DNA of 64,000 nt from Tupaia tana (GCA_026018925.1 JAKSZU010000013.1:2170001-2234000); one strand, 5' to 3'. Numbered from the stretch's first letter, positions 33,047 through 44,251 are shown. Made by a program: numbers and translations. Notes: generated by a model from the letters alone, not told the origin.

Positions 33047-33271
33047 GAGAGGCTGGCCACGTAGTCTTGTGGTTAAGGGGAGCTGGATCCCACATGGTTG
33101 ACCAGTTCTAATGTCAACCCAGTAGCTTGAGAAACTCTTCAGGCACATGTACGTGCATGCTCCAGATCCCAACAGAATGAGGAAATGGAGGTGGAGGGAT
33201 TGTAGCATGACCACATCGCTTTAGGTGGTTTCTCTCTCTCTGGTAAACATACACACTTTTGGCAATAAAAG
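33047..33271 (+). mobile_element. SINE-L relic, older subfamily
   Basis: Head GAGGCTGGCCACGTAGTC with GGATCCCACATGG. B box decayed (CAGTTCTAATGTC). The body and the end TTTTGGCAATAAAAG are present. Confidence 0.75.
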
Positions 33272-33274
33272 TAG

Positions 33275-34620
33275 AAGATCAATTTGGATTTTATATTCTT
33301 ACATTTAGACCAACTATATTCCTGTTTCTGTTAGAGGGAGGAGGCCTAAATGTAGGGCTAGATTTCTGCTGTATTTGTCTTTGGGATAACAGTAAATGAG
33401 GATTTAGATGAAGGATCAGTAAATTATCTACATAAAACAAAACAAATTGAGGAAGATCAACTCTGTAGGAATGTAAGTCACCAAAAATGAAGGCATGAAG
33501 TGGGAGAAATACTGTAGAGACACAATGGGTTGGGAGTGGAAGTCATCAAGCAAAGAGGGAGAATCATCCTGAGGCATTACTGTGGCATTGCAAAGGACCA
33601 GCTGAAGAGAGAGCCAGCATGTCTTGGTGTGGTGAGAGTGGTGTGGTGAGAGTGGTCAGCCTCTACACGCCACTTCTCTTCACGCTCCTTGAGAATTTTA
33701 ACAGGTTTGACTCATCAGGAGACAAGAGCAATGCAGTAATTAGAGCTAGGGTTGACTGTCTCAATATCACATTCAAGACAACCTTGGCATTACGATTGGC
33801 CACACTTCCCTTTGAGCACAATCCTACTGGAATGCACACTCTCCCATTCAGCAGTGCAGAATCCCACTGGTTTGGAACAAAGATCTTACACATTACAACA
33901 AAGGTAAAATCTGACAGGAGAAAGTTAGTGGTTCTCACTTTCTGTGGCTCCTTCCAGCAGGTTCTTTTATAGGCATGGCATCAGATGGGGAGAGCCAAAA
34001 GTCTCTAGCTCACTCGTATGTCATCCTGAGCAAAATGATTTCTCCTTTCCAAACTGGCAAGAATAAAAGTTGTGGGAAAAATTAACCTTACAAAGAAAAT
34101 AAGCAATTCTATTATTATTATTGTCCATCTGATACAATTAACCGATTGACTATCATTGTTTGCCAAATACAAGCTGAAAAATGTCATCATAACCTGAGAA
34201 GCATTCAACTATAATTGAATTATTTTTTCCATTCCATCTCTCATCTCTCTCATGTTCTGCTTATTTTTGTTCTTTGTTCTATTTAACAGAACTATTTTCT
34301 CAAGATCCTCAATGGAATTGTCCATTTTCCCTAGGTTCTAAATCTTTTCACCACCCATACCCAAAACTTTTTCCAAACTTGACTTACTTTTCCTTTCTTC
34401 CTTCTGCAAAAATGTATTCAGTGTCAGCTATCATCCAGATGCCATATTGGTCTCTTAACATAGAGAAATTTATTGGGGGTAGGGGCTATTTCCTTGGAAA
34501 TTCTCCATGAATAACTGTAATTAATGACATTATTTCTTTTTCAATAATAAATATTCTGATAAAATTTTTTTGAAAGCTTGTCTTGGATAGGCAGATCTGC
34601 AAGATTTTTTACAAGCAAAG
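33275..34620. other. Intron sequence with a chance open frame
   Basis: An open stretch of about 117 codons at 33619-33972 (+) overlaps another on the opposite strand. I recognise no domain and no flanking splice pattern convincing enough to call an exon. Confidence 0.4.
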
Positions 34621-34683
34621 GAATTATGTTGGGTCATCAGAAAAGTCATGATGAATTTTTGCCTAGAAAAACTGAAAAATATG

Positions 34684-34689
<6 letters not shown>

Positions 34690-34734
<45 letters not shown>

Positions 34735-35296
34735 TCTGGATGACTTAATGTTATTTTCAGTGATAAAACAAGACCCACAAAGGAATTTGCAGAGAGTTCA
34801 TCAAGGGTTTGATATGAAAACATTACATAGGCTTCAGGATAGTATAAGAGAAAATGCAATTCAAGTTCTGATTACTATTACCATTCCAGAAACTTTGGGT
34901 TCTATGTGGCTACCCCCTTGGGCCTGTCATCTAATCTGTAAAGCAGCTTTTACTGGAAGTGTATATTTGCAATGGAAGGCAGCCTTTGAAGATTTTGCAG
35001 AAGAAAATGGCTAAACTTAATAACAATGCTAATATTCAAATTACATTTAAAGTGCTAACAGGCCCAGGATCATTCACAAATTTAAATACACAGCTAAAAT
35101 AATCCAAAATATTTAAAAACTGTCTTCTTTCTTTTTTTTTTTCATCCAGAGTACACTATATATTGTCCCAATCAAGCACATCAACAAACATGTTATTGTC
35201 AGCAAATGATCTTCCATTTCTTGTCTTCTGTATGTTTTGCTTTTTTTCCCCCCATCCTTGATTCCCTATCTCTTACTCTCTACCATCTCCCACTCT
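34690..35296 (-). mobile_element. Retroposed chimeric insertion with poly-A, carrying ERV sequence
   Basis: Flanked by the exact duplication CTGAAAAATATGTCTTTT at 34672-34689 and 35297-35314. A pure T run of over 40 bases at the left end is a poly-A tail on the minus strand. These are the marks of L1-driven retroposition of a minus-strand RNA. Inside, from the minus-strand 5' end, are a purine-rich piece of about 60 bases, a non-descript piece with an internal A-rich stretch at about 35133-35146, and the antisense of a gag fragment. Confidence 0.8.
34736..35100 (+). pseudogene. Degraded class II ERV gag (capsid) fragment
   Basis: The + strand frame from 34736 to the stop at 35014 reads as the middle of a betaretrovirus/ERV-K type capsid. 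A LHRLQDSIRENA helix is followed by the hallmark ICKAAFTGSVYLQWKAAFED (family pattern: C-K-A-x-L-S-x-G-x-Y-L-x-W-K). After the stop, a second stretch near 35053-35100 (VLTGPGSFTNLNTQLK) matches the next capsid segment. There is no start codon context, no matrix, no protease or polymerase, and there are stops, so it is a relic. It runs opposite to the retroposed RNA that carries it. Confidence 0.75.
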
Positions 35297-35329
35297 CTGA
35301 AAAATATGTCTTTTCTAACAACCCAATAA

Positions 35330-35900
35330 ATTGACATTAATTGTGCTGAACCCATTGTAGTTGATTTAAAATGCATAGAATAACTATAAAATTCATATTA
35401 ATGTAGGAGCTGTTATAAAATTTATGGGAGGCAGTTGATTTGGAGTGAGTTCCTACACTGTTTTCCAGGAGACCAACACATAATGGAGTCACTCATGCTA
35501 AGTGTCACATAATCAAACTGAAACTTTAAAAACAAACAAAACCCCAGGAAATTCTTAAATAAGCTTGTTATTAAGGGAGAAATAAAAAAGAGATGAACAA
35601 ATTTTTAAAAAGAAGATTCACAGCAATTAAAGGGGTCCAGTCGACCTGTTAGGGAGTCCCCAATGCTTAAACACAGACGAAGAAAGAAACGTGATGGTGA
35701 CCAATCCACTGCTTGCAGTGTGCTGTTTTCTCATTCCTGCTAAAGCTGCCTTACTAGGGCTGTCATTCTGCCACACTTGGAGGCGCTCCTTGTTGTTTTG
35801 TGGAAGTTGCCTGATTTATGAGTCACTAATAAAAGCCAGTTAGATCTTTAAAGCTCAGTTGGTTCAGATTTTTTGACAGGTCTTTATTACTGAGAAATCA
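35330..35900. other. Intron sequence, nothing recognised
   Basis: AT-rich with no exon signal. Confidence 0.4.
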
Positions 35901-35904
35901 TGTT

Positions 35905-36055
35905 TGTAGTGTTCAGAGCACAAACTCTGAAGCTAACCTGTTTTATTTCAAATTCTTGCTCTCCTAATAGCTGTGTGACTCAGCAAATAATTTGACTTCA
36001 CTTTGTCTTGTTTTCTCATCTGTAAAATGGAAATAATATAAAGAATTAAACCTAC
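35905..36055 (+). repeat. MIR element
   Basis: Clear forward MIR: 'gagcacaaactctgaagcta', 'aatagctgtgtgactcagc', 'ctcatctgtaaaatgg'. Confidence 0.8.
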
Positions 36056-36462
36056 TCTTACTGTATTCTCTAGCAGTCATAGTACTTGGTATTTACCCAG
36101 ATAAACTGAAAAAAGGTCCACACACAAATCTTCACACAGATGTTTATTGCAGCTTTATCATAATTTCTTAAACTTGGATGCAACCAAGATGTGTTTCAAT
36201 AGTGGATGGGTAAATCAACTGTGGTAGATCCAAACACTGGAATATTATTCAGGGCTAAAAAGAAATAAGCTATCAAGCCATGAAAAGAAACAGAAATCTC
36301 AGATGCCCTTTTATTAAGTGAAAGAAGCCAATTTCAAGAGACTGCATACTGTCTGATTTTAACTCTATGACATTCTAGAAAAGACAGCACTATGAAGACA
36401 GTGAGATCAGTGGTTGCCAGGGTTCAAGGAGAGGAGGGGATAAATAGGTGGAGCACAAGACT

Positions 36463-36948
36463 TTTTTTTTCTTTAATGTTTTTGCTGTAGGGCACATGGT
36501 CCCTGGAGAGAGAAGCAGAGGGAAAGTGAGAAATCACCGCAAAGGGGGATGGCTATGTCTCAATCCCTTCTCCTCCAGTCTCCTCCTAGAATTTTGGACA
36601 CATAAAACACACGCACCCAACATGACCCTCAAGCCACTGGGTCCAGGACTCGAACTGCAGTTAGTTACATGGGAGTTCACCTTTTTTTTTTTTTTAAGAA
36701 TTATTTTATTAACTTTATTTATTATTTTAATTAATTCATTCATTTTAATTTGACCAGAGAGGGACAGAGTGAGTTAGAGAGAGAGACGAGAGAGGGAGCA
36801 AGAGAGAGAGAGAGAAGTGAGAAAACAAGCTGCCAGGTCTGGGACTTGAACTGCAGTTGGCCATGCGGGAGTCCACCGCCTTCAACCACAATGCCACCTG
36901 CCAGCCCTGGGGGTTCAGGACCTTAATCACCACCACCGCCTCCTGGCC
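36463..36948 (-). mobile_element. SINE-L, older, split by a SINE-S
   Basis: Tail, body and B box at 36463-36678. The head continues at 36909-36948 (GGTTCAGGACCTTAATCACC ending CCTCCTGGCCCC). The short SINE in between interrupts the anticodon-arm region. Confidence 0.75.
36681..36908 (-). mobile_element. SINE-S nested in a SINE-L
   Basis: T run, TTAAGAATTATTTTATTAAC tail, a GA-rich stretch of about 60 bases, and a head ending ATGCCACCTGCCAGCCC. Confidence 0.8.
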
Positions 36949-37259
36949 CCTCACTAGGAATTCTTAGGGCAGCAAAACTATTTTGTATGGTATCATCATG
37001 GTGGGCATGTGTCATTTTACATGTCTAAGCCCATAGAATTTACAACACCAAGAGTGAACCTTCATGTGAACCAAGGACTTGGGATGATAGTGATGTGTCA
37101 GTGTAGATTTATCACCTGTAGTCACAAAGGACCACCCAGAGGCTGCGTCTGGGTGAATAGGGGAGGGAGTATATGGAGACCCTGTACCTTACACTCAGTT
37201 TTGCTGCGTACTTAAAACTGGTCTAAAAAATGAAGTCTATTTAAAAAACAGATGGGAAT

Positions 37260-38325
37260 ACTAGCAGACTTACCTGATAGTGCTTGGTGAGGATTAGATG
37301 AGTTTAGATCTAGAAAGCATTTAAAACAGTCCCTGGCGTGGAGTAAGTTTATGTGATTTAGCTATTGTTATTAATGAGCATAAAAATAAATTACTTTCAT
37401 ACATTCATGCACATATTTGGCTACCATCCCTAATTTCCCCCATGGAAGCTTAGATTCTCCAACCTCAAACTCTTTGTTATTACTGCTGTCTGGAACCTAC
37501 TCATATTGTATTGACACACATTTCTTTAAGTGTGGGCAGAGAGCTTCTTACAGCAGAATGAAATGGAGTAAAGATCTATCATCAAGATCGTCTTGCTTCT
37601 TCCAGTTTATTAATTCAAGACATTTTGAGGGTAGGACCAAGGACTTTGCATTTCCAAAGGCACCCAAGGTAACCCCGACACTTTCTACAGTCAGAATGCC
37701 AGTGCCGTGATTGGGAGGATCCCACTGCTTGGTGCAACCCCTCCTCGGTGCAGCTCCCGGCAAGCTCTCTCCACCACATGCAGATGTGGAGTTGGTGGAC
37801 ACATGCCTAGAAAGTAGAAGGGAAAGTAGTGATCTGAGAATTCTTTAGTCCATCTCTGGACCCAGCCTCTTGTATAAATACCATTATATGAACTAGAACA
37901 TTCTTTACATCAAACTCTTACTTCGTTGCTGCTTTTCTTAACAGTGTGAGTAATATTATAGTTCATTGCTGCACTTAAGTTTTAAGTACTAGGTACCAAT
38001 TATTGAGTATGTGACTAATCTTGAGCAGTTGAGTCATCTTGGGGCTCTTAGGGATAAAAACAAACTGTAGAATAGAGTGAACAATGTATCTGCCATTACT
38101 GACAGGAAAAGAAGTTAAATAATCTATGATCGTGCAGTGAAATGATAGGTTTACTATTCAGACCCTTTTCTCTTGACTCTTCAACCAGACCTGTGAAATC
38201 AGCTCAACTGTGAATGGAAACAATGCTCTCCTAAGTCTTCTGGAGAAGGTGGGCTACTGCTAACTTAGCAGGACTGTTGGACAGGTAATGAAAAGAACCC
38301 TTTACAAAATCTTATAAAAATAGGA
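37260..38325. other. Intron with faint MIR traces
   Basis: 37265-37380 ('gaggattagatgagtttaga', 'acagtccctggcgtgg') and 37960-38110 resemble decayed MIR. Otherwise nothing recognised. Confidence 0.4.
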
Positions 38326-38329
38326 GGAA

Positions 38330-38566
38330 GGGACCAGCAGTTGGTGTAATGGCTGTATCACTGGACTCCCATGTAGTTGACCGCAGTTCGAGTCCTGGAC
38401 CCAGCGACTTAGACTCACGCTGGGCGTGTGTGCATGCGTGCCCAAGATCCTGAGAGGAGAATGGAGAAGGGATTGCGGCGTGGCCATCCCTTCTCGGGGG
38501 TGATTTCTCACTTTCTATATCTCAGTCTTTCTGGTGAGTGCATGCGCCCTGTAGCAAAAAAACTCT

Positions 38567-38620
<54 letters not shown>
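38330..38620 (+). mobile_element. SINE-L, type b, very long A tail
   Basis: Head GGGACCAGCAGTTGGTG with TTCGAGTCC. The end GCCCTGTAGC is followed by over 45 A's and AAAGAAAAG. Tail-to-tail with the next copy. Confidence 0.92.
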
Positions 38621-38626
<6 letters not shown>

Positions 38627-38646
38627 CAAAGGAGTAAAAAAAAATT

Positions 38647-38889
38647 TTTTGGAGAGGTTTTTGCTATAGGGCGCGTGTGCTCACCAGACAGACAGAGACA
38701 GAAAACGAGAAATCACCCCCCAGGGGGGATGGCCACGCTGCAATCCCTTCTCCTCCATTCTCTTCTCAGGATCTTGGACACGCATGCACACACGCCCGGC
38801 GTGAGTTTAAGCCACCGGGTCTGGGGCACGAACCGCAGTCGACTACATGGGAGTCCAGTGACATAGCCATTACGCTAGCTGCTGGTCCC
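38647..38889 (-). mobile_element. SINE-L, type b
   Basis: Flanks AAGGAGTAAAAAAAATTTT (38628-38646) and AAGAAGTAAAATTTT (from 38890) look like the duplication. Forms an inverted pair with 38330-38620. Confidence 0.9.
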
Positions 38890-38951
38890 AAGAAGTAAAA
38901 TTTTAGTGAATTTGAGTCTTAAAAAAAGAAATCACTGAGATTTTTGAAGTT

Positions 38952-38953
<2 letters not shown>

Positions 38954-38997
<44 letters not shown>

Positions 38998-39232
38998 GGT
39001 TTTTGCCTTAGGATGTGTACGCTCACTGGAGACAAGACAAAGACAGTGAGAGGGAAAGTAAGAAATCACTCCCTTGTGGGGATGGCCAGGCCACAATTCC
39101 TTCTCCTCCCAGGATCTTGGGCACATATGCACATGTGCCCAATGTGAGTTTTTAGCCACCAGATTCCGGACTTGAACCGCGGTAGGCCATGTGGGAATCC
39201 AGCAACGTAACTGCTGCACCATCTGCTGACCC
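38954..39232 (-). mobile_element. SINE-L, older, long T tract
   Basis: Over 40 T's, then TTAAGAGGTTTTTGCCTTAG. Diverged body, head ending GGGGTCAGCAGATGG. Confidence 0.88.
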
Positions 39233-39374
39233 CATGAAGTGACTTTTTCTAACAGAAATAAACAAATATTCCAAGGAAGAATATTAATTAGGATCTAATT
39301 GAATTACTACTATTAATTTATTGGTACAAGAAATTTCAACAAGCTTTTAGAGCCTTAAAAAAAATGTATAGCCT

Positions 39375-39641
39375 TTTTTTTTTTTGAGAGGTTTTTGCTA
39401 TAGGGCGCGTGCGCTCGCCAGACAGAAAGAGAGAGACATAGAGACAGAAAGCGAGAAATCACCCCCCAGGGTGGATGGTCACGCCGCAACCCCTTCTCCT
39501 CCATTCTCCTCTTGGGATCTTGGGCATGCACGCACACATGCCCAGCGTGAGTTTTAAGCCACCGGGTCCGGGACACGAACCGCAGTCAACTACGTGGGAG
39601 TCCAGTGACATAACCATTACACCAACGCTAACTGCTGGTTC
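39375..39641 (-). mobile_element. SINE-L, young type a
   Basis: Near consensus except for an extra 'accaacgcta' at the head (39620-39630), which looks like a local slippage duplication. Confidence 0.92.
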
Positions 39642-39644
39642 CCC

Positions 39645-40700
39645 AGCCATTTTTATATGCTAATAAAATTACAGTATTTGAGCCCCAGTTGATGCTCAAA
39701 CAGTAAACATGATTTTACAAAGAAAAAATACTAAAATTATTATTTAGGGAAAAATACTTAAAACTGTATGACTTTCTCTTATATTATGGTCAGCTCCATA
39801 AACTTTCTGGGTGATATATTTGCATTTTATGAAAATGATTTTATAGCTTATAAAATTCCACAACTAATTTTTCTTTGTTTACATCATTATTTAAATTGAC
39901 ATATAGTTAGTCTGTGACTATTGAGTTGAATTAGACATTTATTTGAGAAGCTCAAAAACTGTTGAGGTCATTTTATTAGAATTTATTTCATTTGCAATTG
40001 TGTAGTATTAAAAAAAAACTGAACTCAAAGCCAAAAGATGACATTTACTGCCATCCCTATCATTCAGTGTGTATATTAGCTCTGCTGAAACAATTTCCGC
40101 AGCTTTAAAATAGGGAATAGGGAACAATAGTTACTTGGTAAAGTCCTTGTTAGGAAAAGTGATTTAATATTTGTGTCAGGCACATAGTAAGAGTTTAAGA
40201 AAGGTGATCATTTATGTGTGGGGAGTTGACATAAAAAAGATTTACTTTACTTTCCTTAATGTAAACCATACCATTTCAATACAACAATTACTTAGCTATA
40301 TAATTTAGTGTGTAGTACATAAAGACCGTTAACTACAGATTAATGTCCAATAAGTGCAGTGAACCATCACTTGGTACAGTTCTGTTCTTCAGTAGAACAG
40401 ATTCTTCCATTATACATGCTGCTCCTTGAGCCCAGTTTAAATGCTGATTACTCCTTCAAGCCTTACACCTGCCCTCAGGTTGGATAGCTGTCCTGCTTGT
40501 CTGATACTGTCTTGTGACACTTAGTGCTTAGAAGCATGTGTGTCTCCGTAGATCTTCTTCCTAGACTCTTCATGCATGAAGGAGAGTGTATCCTGTTACT
40601 TTCTGTAATACCCTTATTGTTCAGCTCCTGTGAACCATGTATTGAATTTTAGGTTTTCAAGTAGTAACACTAAAAGTTAAAAGATTCAGGAGAGATTAAT
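39645..40700. other. Intron sequence, with a faint MIR
   Basis: Around 40090-40200 the words 'gtgtcaggcacatagtaag' suggest a MIR 3' half. No exon signal elsewhere. Confidence 0.4.
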
Positions 40701-40719
40701 TTTAGTAATGTATTTTATT

Positions 40720-40913
40720 GATTGATTGATTGATTTTTAATTAATTTATTTTTTTTCATTTCATTTTCTTTCATACATTCAATCACAACAACCCAAATGC
40801 CCACGAACTGATGAATGGTTAGAAAAACTGTGGCACATATACTCAATGGAATACTATTCATCCATAAGAAACAACAAAACCCTGGCTTTTGACAGGAAGT
40901 GGGTGAATATGGA
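40720..40913 (-). mobile_element. Short 5'-inverted (twin-primed) LINE-1 insertion
   Basis: Duplication AGTAATGTATTTTATT at 40704-40719 and 40914-40929. The left part (about 40735-40788) is the antisense 3' end of the modern L1 (TACATTCAATCAC). From about 40789 to 40913 the sequence is sense ORF2 3' end (GATGAATGGTTAGAAAAACTG, ACTCAATGGAATAC in pieces). Such an inversion is the usual product of twin priming. Confidence 0.8.
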
Positions 40914-40958
40914 AGTAATGTATTTTATTTACGCCAACATATAAAAAACCTCATTCAT

Positions 40959-41222
40959 GGGACCAGCAGTTAGCGTAATGGCTATGTCACTGGACTCCCA
41001 CGTAGTCGCCCGTGGTTCGCGTCCCGGACCCGGTGGCTTAAAACTCATGCCGGGTGCGTGTGCGTGCGTGCCCAAGATCCCAAGAGGAGAACGGAGGAGA
41101 AGGGATTGCGGCGTGACCATCCCCCTTGGGGGGTGACTTCTCGCTTTCTGTCTCTCTGTTTCTCTCTGTCTGGCGAGCGCACGCGCCCTATAGGAAAAAC
41201 CTCTCAAAACAAAAACAAAAAC
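40959..41222 (+). mobile_element. SINE-L, young type a
   Basis: Exact duplication AAAACCTCATTCAT at 40945-40958 and 41223-41236. The tail is (AAAAC)n. Confidence 0.95.
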
Positions 41223-41297
41223 AAAACCTCATTCATCTAGTGTGTAATCAATGTAGAAAATTATTAGTGAGATATTTTACATTCTCTCTCTCTCTCT

Positions 41298-41556
41298 TTT
41301 TTTTTTAAGAGATATTTTTGCTATTGGGTGTTTGTGCTCACTGGAGAGACAGAGACAGAGAGAGAAAGAGAGTGAGAAATCACCCTCTGGCAGGACGGCC
41401 ACACCGCAGTCCCTCCTCCTCCATTCTCCTCTTGGGATGTTGGGCATGCACATACACATGCCTGGTGCGAGTTTCAAGCTGCCAAGTCCAGGACTTGAAC
41501 TGCGGTTGACCATGTGGGAATCCAGAGATGAATCCATCATGCCTTCTGCTGGTTCT
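41298..41556 (-). mobile_element. SINE-L, older
   Basis: A CT microsatellite lies at 41283-41297 outside it. Complete copy with head ending AGAACCAGCAGAAGGC. It is the last repeat before exon A. Confidence 0.87.
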
Positions 41557-41791
41557 TATTTTCTATTCTTGTATTATTATCATCATCTAAGTCTTCAGAA
41601 TCTTCCATGTGTTTTACACTTAACAGCACATGTCAGTTTGGACTACCTATGTTTTTAGAATCAGTAGCCACTTAGCTAATGACTGCTGTAGGGGACAGCA
41701 GAGGGTGATTAGTAAATAAATACCCCAGGGCAAACCTTTAAAAAACTATCTTTTTCTTTCCTTTTTTTTCCTTTATTTTTCAGCAACTGCC

Positions 41792-41873
41792 ATGGCTGCA
41801 GGAGTCTTACCTCAAAATGAGCAAACATATTCTGTTTTGGTGAATAACAGTGGCTATGCTGCAGAGAAGAAAG
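41792..41873 (+). CDS. PTPDC1: PTPDC1 first coding exon A (alternative N-terminus)
   Basis: The exon starts at 41784 after a strong polypyrimidine tract and CAG; the ATG is at 41792 in GCCATGG (good Kozak context). It encodes 27 residues beginning MAAGVLPQNEQ, which I recognise as the N-terminus of one human PTPDC1 isoform, with a few substitutions. It ends K|G after AAAG with donor GTAATA at 41874, leaving phase 1. The shared exon at 57692 starts with two bases that complete a Gly codon, exactly as needed. The acceptor directly upstream shows that this is not a transcription start exon; its 5'UTR must come from an upstream exon, probably the CpG island. No known domain lies in this short segment. 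Confidence 0.93.
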
Positions 41874-41877
41874 GTAA

Positions 41878-42313
41878 TAGCTCTACATACCGTCTCTGTA
41901 CAAATGAGTGTTTAACATAAGTAACTGTGTGAAAGAATATGGAAGGAAAGGCTGGATTCTTCAGCTGAATCTCACATTGTAGGTGTTATTTATACTCTGT
42001 TATTTATTTCTGCCTTACCATTTTGACCTGTTAAAATTTCTTTCCAAATGATAGTGGCATTTTAAGAAGGAACGCTGCAAATACCATTTGTCTCCTGCAT
42101 TACTGTCTTAGGCTGAGAATGTTGTGTTTGTTCCTATCATCAAACACCTCCTAATGAATCAGCCTTTCATTTCCTTCTTCTTTCCTTGTTCGAAGGTAGC
42201 ACTTAACAAAACACATTTAAAAGCACCCCAGCCTACTTCTCCCAGGGTTTTTTCTCTGTTACTTTTACACACTATTGTGATTTTTATATGGCGTCCCAGA
42301 CAAGGAAGAATAC
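41878..42313. other. Intron after exon A, nothing recognised
   Basis: Unique-looking sequence between exon A and L1 no. 3. Confidence 0.45.
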
Positions 42314-42329
42314 TATGACTTGGACTCTT

Positions 42330-44251
42330 TTTTTTTCATTATTATTATTATTATTATTTATACATTCAATCACTATACATCATTTAGATTGTAAACAGAC
42401 TTTACCCAGCATGATATACATCTTAGTCCAGTTGAGAATACTATACACATCCTCATTAACAGATAATAAACCATATCTGTGTCCCACAAATATCTTACCT
42501 CTCTCCATTTTTTTCCCCCAAATTACCTTTCTTGTGCTCTTCCCCTCCCACACTCTCCCTCCACTTTGTCTCTAGTGTCCATAACAATTTTTAATGCTTT
42601 TATTTCCTCCAGTCTTTCAGTCTCTACCATAGAGTGCGGACAGTTGGTATATGTTAAGTGGTGACAAACAGTGTCTCTCTTTCATAGCCTGCTTTGCTTC
42701 ACTCAGCAACAAATCTTCCATATTTGTCTACTTTCTATCAAATTCCAGGGTCTTGTTGTTTTTTATGGCTGAATAATATTCCATGGAGTGTATGTGCCAC
42801 ACTTTTTCAATCCAGTCATCCATTTGTGGACATTTGGGTTGGTTCCATGTCTTAGCAATCATGAATAGTGCTGCAATAAATATAGTTGTGCAAGCGCTTT
42901 TCCAACTGAGTGTTTTCCTGTCCTTTGGGTAGATACCCAGGAGGGGAACTGCTGGATCATATGGTAGTTCTATTTGTAGATCTTTGAGGAGCCTCCATAT
43001 TGTTCTTCACAGTGGTTGGACCAGTCTACATTCGCACCAACAATTTAGAAGTGTTCCCCTTTCACCACATCCCCTCCAGCACCTATCATTTTTTTTTAAT
43101 CTTCTCTATTCTGATTGGGGTTAGGTGGTATCTCATTATGGTTTTGATCTGCATTTCCCTTATGATGGGGGACATTGAGCATTTTTTCATATGCTTTTTG
43201 GCTGTTCGTGTGTCTTCCTTAGAGAGTTGTTTATTCAGCTCATTTTCCCATCTTTTAATTGGGTTAATCATTTTATTCCAGGTAAGCTGCTTGAGTTCTC
43301 TGTGTATTCTGGTTATCAGCTCCTTATCTGAGGCACAGTTAACAAATATTATCTCCCATTCTGAGGGTTGTCGATTCACACTAATTATGGTGTCTTTTGC
43401 TGTGCAGAAACTCCTTAATCCGATGTCATCCCACCTGTCTATCTTGGGGATTATTGCCTTTGCTTTGGCGGTCTTGTTTAAGAAGTCTTTGCCTACCCCA
43501 ATGTCTCTCCCAGAGTTTCCCCAGTGTTTTCCACCAGTAGTTTTATAGTTTGCGGTCTTAGGTTTAGATCTTGGATCCACTTTGAGTTGATTTTTGTTAA
43601 TGGTGACCGATAGAGGTTCAGATTCATCCTTCTACAGGTGGATACCCAATTTTTCCAGCACCATTTGCTAAAGAGTTTTTCCTTTTCCCACTGGATTGAC
43701 AGGTCCCCTTTGTCAAAAGTCAGTTGGTTGTATGTTTGGGAGCTTTTTTTTTTTTTTTTTTCCCCTGGGGTCTTTATTCTGTTCCATTGCTCCACCTGTC
43801 TGTTTTTGTGCTAATTCCATGCTGTTTTGATTACCACAGCTTTGTAGTATATTTTTGGGTGAGAGAGTGAAACGCTGCTCACTCCACTCTTCTTGTGCAG
43901 GATTGCATTGGCAACATGAGGTGTATTATGATTCCAGACAAATTGTATGATTGTCTTTTCTAGGTCTGTGAAGAAAGTCTCTGGCACTTTGATTTGGATT
44001 GTATTGAATATGTTGATTACTTTGGGTAGAATTGCCATTTTGGTTATATTAATTCTTTGTATCCAGGAACATGGGATGACCTTCCTCTTTTTTGAGCCCT
44101 TTTTCATTTCTTTTTTAAGGTTTTCATTGTTTTCCTTATAGAGGTCTTTGACTTTCTTGGTTAGTTTTATTCTTAGGTATGTTATACTTCTATGGCTATG
44201 GTAAACAGGAATACTTTTTTCAATTCAGTCTCTGTCACCTTGTTGTTTGTA
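42330..44251 (-). mobile_element. LINE-1 no. 3, 5' truncated (antisense)
   Basis: Duplication TATGACTTGGACTCTT at 42314-42329 and 44252-44267. It contains the 3'UTR and the ORF2 C-terminal part, in broken frames at 44107-43811, 43795-43493 and 43580-43086. The 5' end stops in the reverse-transcriptase region. It is very similar to the same part of L1 no. 1, so both are one subfamily. It lies 456 bp downstream of PTPDC1 exon A. Confidence 0.95.

Larger units (their letters stand above)
34629..35326. mobile_element. Mariner-type MITE, copy 3, split by a retroposon
   Basis: Left part TTGGGTCATCAGAAAAGTC from 34629, then GCCTAGAAAAACTG. The right end TTTTCTAACAACCCAA finishes at 35326 before a TA. 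About 607 bp is inserted, with an 18-bp duplication of MITE sequence. Confidence 0.8.
36080..37250 (+). mobile_element. Old LINE-1 3' end, interrupted by two SINEs
   Basis: 'tttattgcagctttatcata', 'tggatgggtaaatcaactg', 'ggaatattattcagggct' and 'cagtggttgccagggttc' are old mammalian L1 3' words in the sense direction. It resumes at about 36950 ('ctaagcccatagaatttac') and ends near the A-rich 37225-37250. Confidence 0.75.

Noticed and set aside
33619-33972. 117-codon + strand frame as a possible gene
   Set aside because: It overlaps an equally open minus-strand frame, shows no domain, and has no convincing splice or promoter context.
34736-35100. Intact endogenous retrovirus
   Set aside because: Only a capsid fragment is present, with stops, no LTRs, and no protease, polymerase or envelope sequence.
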